Shown: positions 45,787 through 55,040 of the stretch, piece by piece
Position numbering within the stretch: position 1 is the stretch's first letter
How the letters are laid out: every line of letters begins with the position of its first letter
Assembly (NCBI RefSeq): GCF_000416235.1
Contig: NZ_ATLO01000003.1
Span: forward strand, 140,990-204,989
From: Pseudomonas sp. CFII64
GTDB lineage: Bacteria > Pseudomonadota > Gammaproteobacteria > Pseudomonadales > Pseudomonadaceae
Direction of reading: 5' to 3'
DNA length: 64,000 nt
The notes under the pieces: model-generated
What the model was told of the DNA's origin: nothing
The model's database searches: none
What the model saw: the letters and a program-made list of their open reading frames with translations, nothing else
Made by a program: the position numbers and the translations under genes

Positions 45787-46737
45787 TCAGAACTGGTAAG
45801 CCACCGCAAGGGAAGAAACCGTCGTTCTGTTGGCCTGACTGCTGGAGTTACTGCCGGTACGCCCGCTCCGGCCGCTGGGGACGTGCGTGATCAACGTATT
45901 GCCCTTGGCCTCAGCGTAGATCTGATGATCAAGCCCCGCCTTTACCGAAAACTGCGGATTGAAACTGTACGTCAGTCCCAGCGCCACGCTTTGCATCCGA
46001 CCCGTATTGCCGTGATTGCCGGCAAACGTCAGGTCGCGCATGTGATGGGTGTCGAAGTCCCTGGCATTCACCCACTGGCTGTACTTGAAGCGGCCTTCAA
46101 GGGTCCACTTCTGGTGGTTGTAGATACCAACAAGACCGAGAAAGGGAGTGGCGTAGCTCTGTTTATAACTGATGACTTTGGCTCCGGCCGGCAACTCGCC
46201 AGCTAGATCGCGATAGCCATCTTCCGAGGAGTAGATATAGCGGCCGCCTCGGGCCTGCCATTCAAACTGGTTGCGCTGATAACCGGCCATCACGCCAAGG
46301 GCAAGGTCGTCACGCTTGAGCCCCCAGACTGTCGCTGCCAACTCCGCCTGCCAGGCATTCTTGAGACGCGTGTCCGGGTGATCCGAATAGTGGCTCCAGT
46401 CGGCGTCCTCATACGCCCAGTCGTAATCTTTCATGTGACTGTTGCCCGCGCTCATGCGCGTCCAGCCGCGCACGTCGAGGGAAAGCCAGTCCAGTGCGTG
46501 GTAGGTCAGGCCCAGATGCAAGGTGGGAACCTGTTTGATGTCCCAGTTCAACTGACTGAGTTTTTCGCCACGGTTGTAGACTTTTTCCTCGGACTTGCCG
46601 TTCAACAACCCGACACCCAGATTCAATTCGACACTGCCGACCTGCAACTGCTGCTCTTTGGTTATCTGCGCGTTGGCCATCGCCTCTTGCCCAAGTGCAA
46701 ACAGCCCCAGCATTACCAGCGTATTTCGCCCATTCAT
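45787..46737 (-). CDS. Omptin-family outer-membrane protease
   Basis: 316 residues, normal for an omptin. Signal peptide (1-23, ends AMANA), then a beta-barrel. All four omptin catalytic positions are present: D104 and D106 in HMKDYDW (OmpT D83/D85) and D229-x-H231 in ARDFDTHH (OmpT D210/H212). Other shared blocks are GVGLLNGKSEEKVYNRG, GLMAGYQ-like GVMAGYQRNQF, ARGGRYIYSSEDGYRD and SYKQSYATPFLGLVG. Omptins cut basic peptides and antimicrobial peptides at dibasic sites and need LPS. They are best known in enterobacteria and a few other groups, so its presence here is of interest. The ATG at 46737 sits behind weak GGA/GAGG sites. Confidence 0.88.
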   Translation of the reverse strand: MNGRNTLVMLGLFALGQEAMANAQITKEQQLQVGSVELNLGVGLLNGKSEEKVYNRGEKLSQLNWDIKQVPTLHLGLTYHALDWLSLDVRGWTRMSAGNSHMKDYDWAYEDADWSHYSDHPDTRLKNAWQAELAATVWGLKRDDLALGVMAGYQRNQFEWQARGGRYIYSSEDGYRDLAGELPAGAKVISYKQSYATPFLGLVGIYNHQKWTLEGRFKYSQWVNARDFDTHHMRDLTFAGNHGNTGRMQSVALGLTYSFNPQFSVKAGLDHQIYAEAKGNTLITHVPSGRSGRTGSNSSSQANRTTVSSLAVAYQF

Positions 46738-46923
46738 CAACAAAGTCCACACCTCAATCGGGATGATGTGCGCGACGATCAGGGTCGCCGCAGCACGAAG
46801 CGAAAGGATGGGCTTTGTCGCAGGAAATCTCTGCCAGCCGACTCCGCACTGACTTGTATGAAACCGCCATGGAGGGTGCTGGAAAGCCCCTACATGAAGC
46901 GAACCCTCAAAAAATTCCCACAT

Positions 46924-46956
46924 AAAAAAAGGCCTGTCCGCTTGCGCGTCAGGCCC
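46924..46956 (-). terminator. Rho-independent terminator of pepN
   Basis: On the minus strand GGGCCTGACGC / GCGGACAGGCC, a stem with one or two mismatches and a short loop, is followed by seven T; it begins about 20 nt after the pepN stop. Confidence 0.88.
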
Positions 46957-46974
46957 TTTACCTACAGCTGGCGA

Positions 46975-49641
46975 TTACTCGGCCAGGCTTTTACTCACCA
47001 CTTCGTACACGTCACTGGACAGCTCACCCGAATCACGGATGCGCACCAGTTCGGCCTTCATCAGCGCCTGACGGGCGCTGTCGTATTTGCGCCAGCGGGT
47101 CAGCGGTGCCAATTGGCGTGACGCGATCTGCGGGTTGAAGGCGTTGAGCTGGATGACCAGATCGGCCAGGAAGCGATAGCCGGAGCCGTCCGCCGCATGG
47201 AAGTTGATCAAATTTTGCCCCGCGAACGCGCCGATCAGGGCGCGGACTTTGTTCGGGTTCTTGATGTTGAACGCCGGATGCTGCATCAGCGCCTTGACCC
47301 GCTCCAGACCGCCGGGCAAGGTGCTGCCGGCCTGAACGCTGAACCATTGGTCCATGACCAGCGGGTTGTCCTTGAAGTTTTCCGCGAACACCGTCAGCGC
47401 GTTGTCCTTCTCGGCGGTGAATGGCGAATTGACCAATACAGCCAGCGCGGTAAGGCGTTCGGTCATGTTGTCGCTGGTGTCGAATTGCTCGATGGTGGCG
47501 GCCAGAACTTCGGGCTTTCCGCTGAGCATCAGGTACGACAAGGCAATGTTTTGCAGGGCGCGACGGGCAAAGTGTTCGGCTTCAGCCACATAAGGCGTGG
47601 CTTTCGACACCTCGCGGTTGCTGGTGTAGCGCGACCACAACGCGTCGAACAGGCTGTTCGCCAGTTGCTTGCGGACGAATTCGCGAGCGGCGTGGATCGC
47701 ATCCACGTCAGCCACTTCGCTGATCTCGGTCAGATAAGCTTCGCCCGGCAACGACAACATCTCGGCGATCATTGCCTGATCCAGCGAGGTGTCCGCCAGG
47801 ACCGTGCCCAGCGCGGCGACCAGACGCTGATCGAGGACCATGTCCTGACCTTGCTGATATTGGCCGATCAATTCCTGCAGGACTTGCACCGACAGCTGCT
47901 GCCCGGCGTCCCAGCGATTGAAGCCGTCGCTGTCATGCTGCATGAGGAACATCAGCTGATCGCGGTTATACGGGAAGCTCAGTTTCACCGGGGCCGAGAA
48001 ACCGCGCAGCAGCGACGGCAACGGCTGTTCGGCAACGTTGATAAAGGTGAAGGTCTGCTCGGCTTCGGTGACGGAAATCACGCGGGTAGTGCCCGACGCA
48101 GCCGCTTCACCTTGCAGATGCAAGGACACTTCGCCGCCCTGCTTGTCCAGCAGGCCCAGCGCAACCGGAATCACGAAGGGCTTCTTCGCGTCGCCTGGCT
48201 GGCCCGGCGTGGTTGGGCAGCTTTGGCGGAAGGTCAGGCTGTAGGTTTTCGCGGCGCTGTCGTAGGACCCGCTCACCGCAAGACGCGGCGTGCCAGCCTG
48301 GCTGTACCAGCGCTTGAACTGCGTCAGGTCGACGCCATTGGCGTCTTCCATGGCTTTGACGAAATCGTCGACGGTCACCGCTTGGCCGTCGTGGCGTTCA
48401 AAGTACAGATCACTGCCTTTGCGGAAACCTTCGGCGCCCAACAAGGTATGGATCATGCCGACCACTTCCGAGCCTTTTTCGTACACGGTCAGCGTGTAGA
48501 AATTGGAAATCTCGATGAAGCTGTCCGGGCGCACGGCATGGGCCATGGGTCCGGCGTCTTCGGCGAACTGGTGGGTGCGCAGGTAAGCCACATCCTGAAT
48601 GCGCTTGACCGTGGCCGAGTTCATGTCCGCCGAGAAGCCGGAATCGCGGTAAACCGTGAAGCCTTCCTTGAGCGACAGCTGGAACCAGTCACGGCAGGTC
48701 ACGCGGTTGCCCGACCAGTTGTGGAAGTATTCGTGGGCAACGATGGCCTCGACCCGCTGGTGTGCAGCGTCGGTGGCGGTTTCAGCGCGGGCCAGCACGG
48801 CGCTGGAGTTGAAGATATTGAGGCCCTTGTTCTCCATGGCGCCCATGTTGAAGTCGTTGACCGCCACGATCATGAAGATGTCCAGGTCGTACTCGCGACC
48901 GTAGGTCTCTTCGTCCCAGCGCATGGATTTCTTCAGGCTGGTCATGGCGTGCTGGCACTTGTCGATGTTTTCCGGCTCGACATAGATGCGCAGGGTCACT
49001 TCCCGATCGCTCATGGTGGTGAACTTGTCTTCCACACACCACAGATCACCGGCCACCAGCGCGAACAGGTACGCCGGTTTCATGAACGGGTCTTCCCACG
49101 TTGCCCAATGCCGACCGTCATCTTCCGGCCCGCTGGCAATCGGGTTGCCGTTGGAGAGCAGGACCGGGAAGGCGTGCTTGTCGGCGCTCAGGGTCGTGGT
49201 GAACTTGCTCATCACGTCCGGGCGGTCGAGGTAATAGGTGATCTTGCGAAAACCTTCGGCCTCGCACTGGGTGCAGAACATGCCGCTGGATTTGTACAGG
49301 CCTTCCAGGGCGGTGTTGGTTTCCGGATGGATTCGCACGCTGCTGTCGACGACGAAGGATTCGGCCTTCGGGTGCAGCGTCAGGTGGTCCGGGGTCAGCT
49401 GATAATCGGTGTTGGTCAGTTCGACATCATCGAGCTTGACCGACAGCAGTTCCAGCAACTGACCATCCAGCACCAACGGCGGCAGACCCGTGCCACGGGC
49501 CGGATTGCGACGCATCACCAGCTGGGTGTGCACCAGGGAATGGTCGTCGAACAATTCGAAGGTCAGGTGCGTCTCGTCGATGAGGTACTCGGGCGCCTGG
49601 TAGTCCTTCAGGTAGATCATTTGCGGTTGATCGGTGCGCAT
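46975..49641 (-). CDS. pepN: Aminopeptidase N (M1 metallopeptidase)
   Basis: 888 residues, full length. The exopeptidase motif GAMENKGLN and the zinc site HEYFHNWSGNRVTCRDWFQLSLKEG (HExxH plus the downstream Glu) are intact. An N-terminal beta domain, catalytic domain, beta module and C-terminal helical superhelix follow the E. coli PepN pattern. Cytosolic; it removes N-terminal residues from small peptides to finish protein turnover. The RBS (AGGACTCC-like) is modest. Downstream genes on the same strand, DUF2797 and the YeaC-like gene, lie upstream in the same direction. Confidence 0.96.
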   Translation of the reverse strand: MRTDQPQMIYLKDYQAPEYLIDETHLTFELFDDHSLVHTQLVMRRNPARGTGLPPLVLDGQLLELLSVKLDDVELTNTDYQLTPDHLTLHPKAESFVVDSSVRIHPETNTALEGLYKSSGMFCTQCEAEGFRKITYYLDRPDVMSKFTTTLSADKHAFPVLLSNGNPIASGPEDDGRHWATWEDPFMKPAYLFALVAGDLWCVEDKFTTMSDREVTLRIYVEPENIDKCQHAMTSLKKSMRWDEETYGREYDLDIFMIVAVNDFNMGAMENKGLNIFNSSAVLARAETATDAAHQRVEAIVAHEYFHNWSGNRVTCRDWFQLSLKEGFTVYRDSGFSADMNSATVKRIQDVAYLRTHQFAEDAGPMAHAVRPDSFIEISNFYTLTVYEKGSEVVGMIHTLLGAEGFRKGSDLYFERHDGQAVTVDDFVKAMEDANGVDLTQFKRWYSQAGTPRLAVSGSYDSAAKTYSLTFRQSCPTTPGQPGDAKKPFVIPVALGLLDKQGGEVSLHLQGEAAASGTTRVISVTEAEQTFTFINVAEQPLPSLLRGFSAPVKLSFPYNRDQLMFLMQHDSDGFNRWDAGQQLSVQVLQELIGQYQQGQDMVLDQRLVAALGTVLADTSLDQAMIAEMLSLPGEAYLTEISEVADVDAIHAAREFVRKQLANSLFDALWSRYTSNREVSKATPYVAEAEHFARRALQNIALSYLMLSGKPEVLAATIEQFDTSDNMTERLTALAVLVNSPFTAEKDNALTVFAENFKDNPLVMDQWFSVQAGSTLPGGLERVKALMQHPAFNIKNPNKVRALIGAFAGQNLINFHAADGSGYRFLADLVIQLNAFNPQIASRQLAPLTRWRKYDSARQALMKAELVRIRDSGELSSDVYEVVSKSLAE

Positions 49642-49653
49642 GATGGAGTCCTT

Positions 49654-50484
49654 TTACTGATGCACGGCCAGTTGATAGGCCGTGTATTTGCGAATATTGA
49701 TCACGCCGGTATCGAAAATCAGGTACTGGCCCTTGATCCCCAGCAACGTGCCTTCGGCGATGGGATTCTTGTCCAGGTTGAAGCTGACAATCTTGGTCGG
49801 GTACGCCTCGACGGGGTAACGGATCTCGATTGGCTCCACGTCATGCAGTAATTGGATAGCCTGCAGGCCGAATCGTTCTTGCAGTCCTGCCAGACCCTCG
49901 GCGCAGCTGTCGAACAATTGCTGGCGCACGGCGGCAAGGTCCACAGGCACCGCGTCGCCCTTGAGCAGCGCGCGCCAGTTGGTGCGGTCGGCTACCTGGC
50001 TGCGCAGCAGGTCTTCGACGAAACCGGACTGCTGGCGAGTGGCTACGCGAATAATCGGCAACGCCTGACTTGCACCCTGGTCGAGCCAGCGGGTCGGCAA
50101 CTGCGTGGCGCGGGTGATGCCGACCTTCACGCCCGACGAATTGGCCAGGTAAACCACGTGATCGGTCATGCAGAACTGCTCGCCCCAGGCCGGATCGCGG
50201 CAGGTGCCGTGTTCGTGATGGCACTTTTCCGGGCTCATGATGCAGATATCGCACTGCGCCAGCTTGAGCATGCACGGGTAGCAATAGCCCTGACTGTAGC
50301 TGGACTTGGTCTTGCGTCCGCAATGACTGCAATGAATCGCGCCAAGGAACTCAAGGCGCACGGTCTTGCCAATCATCGGGTTGACCGGAATCTCGCTGTC
50401 GCCCAGACGAAAGCTGTATTGCACCAGCGGCGCATCAAGGCGCGCTGACATTTTGTTGACTGCGCCGCGACCAATCTCGATCAA
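49654..50484 (-). CDS. DUF2797 domain protein
   Basis: 276 residues. The first half carries many Cys and His in zinc-finger-like pairs: HCSHCGRKTK, GYCYPCMLKL, CDICIMSPEKCHHEHGTC and GEQFC, which look able to bind two zinc ions. The second half holds VYLANSSGVKVGITRATQLPTRWLDQGA, a segment resembling a GIY-YIG nuclease-like strand, and is otherwise unassigned. The ATG overlaps the stop of the YeaC-like gene by 4 nt (ATGA). It is followed 12 nt later by pepN in the same direction. Function unknown. Confidence 0.8.
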   Translation of the reverse strand: MIEIGRGAVNKMSARLDAPLVQYSFRLGDSEIPVNPMIGKTVRLEFLGAIHCSHCGRKTKSSYSQGYCYPCMLKLAQCDICIMSPEKCHHEHGTCRDPAWGEQFCMTDHVVYLANSSGVKVGITRATQLPTRWLDQGASQALPIIRVATRQQSGFVEDLLRSQVADRTNWRALLKGDAVPVDLAAVRQQLFDSCAEGLAGLQERFGLQAIQLLHDVEPIEIRYPVEAYPTKIVSFNLDKNPIAEGTLLGIKGQYLIFDTGVINIRKYTAYQLAVHQ

Positions 50485-50741
50485 TGGATGGCATCCGACT
50501 TGAACAGGATGTTAGGTACGGTCGTGGATTTGGAGGCGCATTCCTGTGGGCCCATGTAACCGATCCGCTGGTCTTCCGGCAGGTTCTGCACTTCCCAGGC
50601 GATCAGCGCCTGCAAGGACAGCTCGCGCTGTTCCTGAGTCAGTTTGCGGCCGTCCGACCATTTACCGATTTCCACGGCCAGCTTCAGACTCTCGTAGATG
50701 TCCGGGGTGATGTTTTCGATCATTTCAACAAAAGAGGACAT
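50481..50741 (-). CDS. YeaC-like (DUF1315) small protein
   Basis: 86 residues. Contains MIENITPDIYESLKLAVEIGKWSDG and LTQEQRELSLQALIAWEVQNLP, the two signature stretches of the DUF1315/YeaC family. Soluble and acidic. The ATG at 50741 is preceded by GGAG 5 nt upstream, which beats a GTG two codons earlier. It overlaps the DUF2797 gene by 4 nt. Role unknown. Confidence 0.82.
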   Translation of the reverse strand: MSSFVEMIENITPDIYESLKLAVEIGKWSDGRKLTQEQRELSLQALIAWEVQNLPEDQRIGYMGPQECASKSTTVPNILFKSDAIH

Positions 50742-50768
50742 AGGCACTCCACAAATTAGCGGCGGATT

Positions 50769-51641
50769 TTAAACGTTACGGCGGGCCAGAGCACCGCCCA
50801 ACAGACCTGTAACACAACCGATGATCAGACCGCCCACATGCGCGCCGTTGGCGATTTCGCCGAAGCCGAGCATGCTCACCAGCCCCGACAGGCACAACGC
50901 CAGCCAGACCAGCATCATCACCAGAACCCCGCGCGGTAAACGATAGATGGGGTTCGGCGCGAGCATTTGAAAGATCCAGCAATGACCGAGCAAGCCATAC
51001 AGCACGCCGGACAGGCCGCCAAACAGGCTCGGCCCACCGAACTGGTATTGAACGTAGTTGGAAACGGCGCTGAACAACAGGGTCAGGCCAAGCAGATACC
51101 CGCTGCCTTGACGCAACTCAATGCGGCGCCCCAGTTCCCAGTACCACATGGCGTTCATGGCCAGGTGCAGGATGCCGAAGTGAATCAGCATGGGCGTGAC
51201 GATGCGCCACCATTGACCGGCAGCCAGCGTATCGGCGAGCGGTCTGAAACTGGCGTAATCGCCATGAATGCGGAAATCCAGAAACGTCAGCCAGCTCACC
51301 GCCTGCAGGTTGTCGCCCAGCAGCGTGATGCCGGCGACGATCAGACAGGCCAGCAGAATCAGCGATGTAACCGGGCTGTCCTTGAGCTGCCGGACAAAAC
51401 CCGAGCGCGGCAGGCTGCTCGACTGTTGGCCGGCGGGCAGCTGGTAGTTTTCGTCGCCTTGCGGGTATTGCTGATACAGGGTGCGCACATCTTCGGCCAA
51501 CTGCGCAGTATCCGGCACCCAGAGCACTTGTTCCCCCGCTTCTTCGCTGACTCGATGGGGCACGCGCAAGCGGTTCAACAGGCTGACGAAGCCACTCAAA
51601 TCAGTGGTCAACGGCAGACGCAATACAGCAACAGGACTCAT
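50769..51641 (-). CDS. Rhomboid-family intramembrane serine protease (GlpG-like)
   Basis: 290 residues. A cytosolic N-terminal domain (about 1-85) with a Leu/Arg-rich fold precedes six membrane helices. The catalytic Ser is in FGGLSGVLYGLLGH and the catalytic His is in NGAHVGGLIIG; the HFGILHLAMNAMWYWELG block supplies the HxxxN oxyanion-side residues. It cleaves membrane proteins inside the bilayer. It starts right at the end of the metallophosphoesterase gene, so the two are probably co-transcribed. Confidence 0.92.
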   Translation of the reverse strand: MSPVAVLRLPLTTDLSGFVSLLNRLRVPHRVSEEAGEQVLWVPDTAQLAEDVRTLYQQYPQGDENYQLPAGQQSSSLPRSGFVRQLKDSPVTSLILLACLIVAGITLLGDNLQAVSWLTFLDFRIHGDYASFRPLADTLAAGQWWRIVTPMLIHFGILHLAMNAMWYWELGRRIELRQGSGYLLGLTLLFSAVSNYVQYQFGGPSLFGGLSGVLYGLLGHCWIFQMLAPNPIYRLPRGVLVMMLVWLALCLSGLVSMLGFGEIANGAHVGGLIIGCVTGLLGGALARRNV

Positions 51642-52609
51642 TACACAGCCTCGGGACGTTTGACATCGACCCAGACAAACTTGTCGGGATCGATTCGGGT
51701 TTCCTGGTCAAGCCGATAGGCGACCAACTTGCCGTAAAGCACGGCGCTGTAATCCAGGCAAGCCAGGTTTGGCCGAATGGGAGCAGGCACGCCGCTGCGC
51801 CAGTAATGGCCGACGAACAGCAAAGGTTCGTCGCTGCCATAGCGCAGCAAGGCGTTTTTTTCCGTGGTGGTCAACGGCGTCTTGGCCACGCCTTCCGGCA
51901 AGGCATCGGGCTGAAACACCACATCGCCATAGGTTTGCGGATCGTCTTCCCAGAATTTGGTGCGAAAGAACGCCCGCGTCAGGCCGTCGCCGCCGGTGAA
52001 CGTCATGCCATGGGGCAAACGCATGTCGGTGCCGCGCAACAGGCGATCGAATACCGCGCTGGCAAAACTGCCGGGCACTGCCGAGGCCTGGACAAAATGC
52101 TTGTCGATGCAGCCGTTGCCGTGCAACCCCAACAGCGGCCCGATCAGGCTGGAATCCCAGCACGCATGCACCACGCGGAAACGCTCGGCATCGATGAACA
52201 GCGGCAACTCATAGAACCAATTGACGAAGTCGTGCCACTCGTCCGGGTATTGCTCGAACTGCGCCAGGGTTTCGCCAATCAGGCGCGCGTGCCGTGGCGA
52301 ATGCTCGCGCACGAACAGCTTGCCGCTTTCGGGCAAGGCCGGTGTCACCCAACCCAGTGCGTTGAACTCATGATTACCCATAATGCACACCGCATGACCG
52401 GCCACGACCATGTCGCGCACGATATGCAGGGCCTCTCGGATCAACGGGCCGCGGTCGATGATGTCGCCGAGGAACACCGCGATGCGCTCCGGGTGCCGCC
52501 AGACGCCAGCCTGAAAACGATAGCCCAGCACGCTGAGCAATTGCTCCAGCGTATGGGCACATCCATGCACGTCACCGATCAGATCGTAGCTACGCGCGGG
52601 ATCGAGCAT
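51641..52609 (-). CDS. Metallophosphoesterase (bis(5'-nucleosyl)-tetraphosphatase/PrpA type)
   Basis: 322 residues. Calcineurin-like metal motifs are clear: DLIGDVHGCAHTLEQLL (about 9-25), FLGDIIDRGP, MGNHEFNALG and VVHACWDSSL. These place it with PrpA/PrpE/ApaH-like enzymes that act on phosphoproteins or dinucleoside polyphosphates. The ATG at 52609 lies on the nadK stop (TGATG). The operon reads nadK, metallophosphoesterase, rhomboid. Exact substrate unknown. Confidence 0.85.
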   Translation of the reverse strand: MLDPARSYDLIGDVHGCAHTLEQLLSVLGYRFQAGVWRHPERIAVFLGDIIDRGPLIREALHIVRDMVVAGHAVCIMGNHEFNALGWVTPALPESGKLFVREHSPRHARLIGETLAQFEQYPDEWHDFVNWFYELPLFIDAERFRVVHACWDSSLIGPLLGLHGNGCIDKHFVQASAVPGSFASAVFDRLLRGTDMRLPHGMTFTGGDGLTRAFFRTKFWEDDPQTYGDVVFQPDALPEGVAKTPLTTTEKNALLRYGSDEPLLFVGHYWRSGVPAPIRPNLACLDYSAVLYGKLVAYRLDQETRIDPDKFVWVDVKRPEAV

Positions 52610-53499
52610 CAGTCGCCTCCACCACCAAGCCGGCTGCCCCAGCCAAGCTTGGTGCGGCACACTTCGTAATAGTTGTGATCCAGCGGATGGATCAGACGCA
52701 GTTTCTGCGGCTTCTTGCTCACGGTAATGGTATCGCCGGGTGCGCAAGTGAAATGGTTCTGCCCATCACAGGAGACCTGTGGATAAATCGTCATGTCCTT
52801 GGAGACGACGATTTTCAGCTCACTGTTGCCGTCCACCACGATAGGCCGGCCGGACAAGGTATGCGGGTACATTGGCACGATGACAATGGCATCGAGCTTG
52901 GGATGCATGATCGGCCCGCCCGCCGACAGCGCATAGGCAGTCGAACCGGTTGGCGTGGCGACGATCAGCCCGTCGGCCTTCTGACTGCAGACGAACTGGC
53001 CGTCGATATACAGCTCGAATTCGATCATGCGCGTCGACTTGCCAGGGTGCAGCACCACGTCGTTCAACGCATCGCCCTGGCCGATGGCTTCGCCATGACG
53101 ACGGACTTCGGCCTGCAACAGGAAGCGGTTTTCCACCAGATAGTGGCCGTCCAGCACTTCGGCGCACTTCACTTCCAGCTCGTCGGGACGAATATCAGTG
53201 AGAAAACCCAGGCTGCCACGGTTGATGCCCAGCACCGGCACATTGTGCTTGGCCAACGCCCGCGCCGCGCCAAGCAGGCTGCCGTCGCCGCCGACGACGA
53301 TCACCATGTCGCACACTTCCCCGAGCATCTTGCGCGACGAAGTCTGCAGGCCATGGCCCGGCAACACTTCAGCAATGGTGTCTTCGAGAATGACATGCAG
53401 GTGCCGTCCCAGCAGAAACTTCTTGAGTCGGCGAACGGTATCGAGCACCTGCACACTGCCGAGGCGACCGATGATGCCGATATTGCGAAATTGCTCCAT
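52609..53499 (-). CDS. nadK: NAD kinase
   Basis: 296 residues. The diacylglycerol-kinase-like fold is identified by VVVGGDGSLLGAARALAKHN (ATP/NAD site and catalytic Asp), GINRGSLGFLTDI and TPTGSTAYALSAGGPI. It phosphorylates NAD to NADP, an essential cytosolic step. The gene heads a three-gene minus-strand unit and is divergent from DUF1853, with which it shares a 553-nt intergenic region full of repeats. Confidence 0.97.
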   Translation of the reverse strand: MEQFRNIGIIGRLGSVQVLDTVRRLKKFLLGRHLHVILEDTIAEVLPGHGLQTSSRKMLGEVCDMVIVVGGDGSLLGAARALAKHNVPVLGINRGSLGFLTDIRPDELEVKCAEVLDGHYLVENRFLLQAEVRRHGEAIGQGDALNDVVLHPGKSTRMIEFELYIDGQFVCSQKADGLIVATPTGSTAYALSAGGPIMHPKLDAIVIVPMYPHTLSGRPIVVDGNSELKIVVSKDMTIYPQVSCDGQNHFTCAPGDTITVSKKPQKLRLIHPLDHNYYEVCRTKLGWGSRLGGGGD

Positions 53500-53629
53500 G
53501 GGGCTCCTGCGGGGGTTCGATGCGGCTTAAAGAAGGGGATTATGGGTGAAAGGCCGGGGTAGCGGCAATTGCCGATGTTGTGGGGGTCAACTTGTTGGCG
53601 AGGCGTTGATCTTGCTTATTCAGGAATAT

Positions 53630-53655
53630 CCCTTCGCGAGCAAGCTCGCTCCTTA
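53630..53655. repeat. REP half-site (GCGAGCAAGCTCGC type)
   Basis: CTTCGCGAGCAAGCTCGCTCC is a short palindrome of the same family as at 32687 and 37606. Confidence 0.6.
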
Positions 53656-53689
53656 TATGTACCGGCGCGAATCGGTCTATACATTTCGG

Positions 53690-53935
53690 CAAAGGGGGGA
53701 AACCATTCTGCGCTGACGTCCGGCCCCTGCTTCGCAGCGGTTCCTTCGCTCCGGTGCCGTGGTGTGGGTACGCGCCGACCCGCCATCCCTGGCGCAACGG
53801 CGCTCGACCGGCATCCATGCCGGTCGCCCCACCCCACGACACCTGCGCTCAGCCTCCCGACGCGCATTTGGCGGTGTCTGCCAGAACGTGGCACGGAAAA
53901 GCAAAAACCAAAAGCCAGAGCAATTTTCCACGCGG
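53690..53935. repeat. Dispersed repeat block upstream of DUF1853
   Basis: This stretch, containing CCTTCGCTCCGGTGCCG and ending around CAAAAACCAAAAGCC, matches in style the non-coding repeats found at many Pseudomonas loci; open frames through it are of low complexity on both strands and are not called. It leaves the nadK/DUF1853 promoters squeezed to its edges. A further REP-like sequence, GGAGCGAGGCTTGCCCGCG, follows at about 53950-53972. Confidence 0.5.
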
Positions 53936-54052
53936 GCCCTAAACCCGTTGGAGCGAGGCTTGCCCGCGAAGAGGCCAGCACAGCCCCACAACAGAGTGTC
54001 TATATGTGGGCTGCACTGTATGCCATAACGCAAGTTCCGCTATCCTCGGTTC

Positions 54053-55036
54053 ATGACCCTATTCCCAAGCCTGACCCACCTGCCCCGTCAATTACGCACC
54101 TCACAGGTGCGTGATCTTGCCTGGGTGATCCTGGCGCCGCCGATGCTTGGGCAAACCCCGTGGCCGCAGCGCCATCCATTGTCGGCCAGCGACTGGGTAC
54201 ACCAACCGCAGCAACTGGCCGATTTCCTGCGCCAGCTGGATCAGGACAGCCGCCAACTCGATCACTGGCTGGCGCTGGGTGCCACACGACGCCTGGGTTT
54301 GTATTACGAGCGCTTATGGCAATTCGCCGTGCATCATGCGCCCGGCGTCGAGATGATCGCCGCCAACCTGCCGATCCGCCTGGGCGGGCATACGCTGGGG
54401 GAGCTGGACATGCTGCTGCGCGATGCTGACGGTGTGCACCACGTCGAGCTGGCGATCAAGCTTTATCTGGGTCCGCAACACGGCGATGGCAGCGATCCGG
54501 CGCAATGGCTCGGCCCTGGCTGCCATGACCGGCTGGATCGCAAGCTGGCCCATTTGAGCCAGCATCAGCTACCCATCTCCGCACGTCCGGAAAGTCGCGA
54601 AACGCTGGCGGCGCTGGATATTAACCAGTTCAGTGCAGAGCTTTGGCTGGGCGGTTACCTGCTGTATCCCTGGCCCGGACAGGCGCAATCCCCCGAAGGC
54701 GCGCATCGCCAGCATTTGCGCGGCAGTTGGCTGCATCAGCGCGACTGGGAAGATTTCGTTGTCCAACGACCCCAAGGTCGCTGGCAATTGCTGCCGCGTC
54801 ACGCCTGGCTGGCACCGGCGCATTACGCGCAACCCTGGAGCCATGAACAGCTTGCTGACTGGCTGGCGGAACTGGACCCACTGGCGCCAGCGCAACTTCT
54901 GGTGCGCCTGACAGAAAATCCTGACGGCGAATGGGAAGAAGCCGAGCGAGTATTTCTCGTCGCTGACATCTGGCCCAATCTGGGCGACACCACCAACGCA
55001 ACGTCGAGTCTCGCCCTGCCCGTTTCCCCTACTTAA
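54053..55036 (+). CDS. DUF1853 protein, PD-(D/E)XK nuclease-like
   Basis: 327 residues, soluble. The stretch [10 protein letters not shown] (D119) followed by [11 protein letters not shown] (E132, K136) gives the D-x12-E-x3-K pattern of the PD-(D/E)XK nuclease core, within a predicted strand-strand-helix order. The rest is Gln/Leu-rich helical sequence. Divergent from nadK, an arrangement common in Pseudomonas. No substrate or partner is known. The ATG at 54053 has no strong RBS visible. Confidence 0.75.
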   Translation: MTLFPSLTHLPRQLRTSQVRDLAWVILAPPMLGQTPWPQRHPLSASDWVHQPQQLADFLRQLDQDSRQLDHWLALGATRRLGLYYERLWQFAVHHAPGVEMIAANLPIRLGGHTLGELDMLLRDADGVHHVELAIKLYLGPQHGDGSDPAQWLGPGCHDRLDRKLAHLSQHQLPISARPESRETLAALDINQFSAELWLGGYLLYPWPGQAQSPEGAHRQHLRGSWLHQRDWEDFVVQRPQGRWQLLPRHAWLAPAHYAQPWSHEQLADWLAELDPLAPAQLLVRLTENPDGEWEEAERVFLVADIWPNLGDTTNATSSLALPVSPT

Positions 55037-55040
55037 ACGA

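Noticed and set aside
53540..54114. Frames of 90-180 codons upstream of DUF1853
   Set aside because: They run through a repeat block, mix repeated Pro/Arg/His runs and lack start signals; similar artefacts are common in Pseudomonas annotations.
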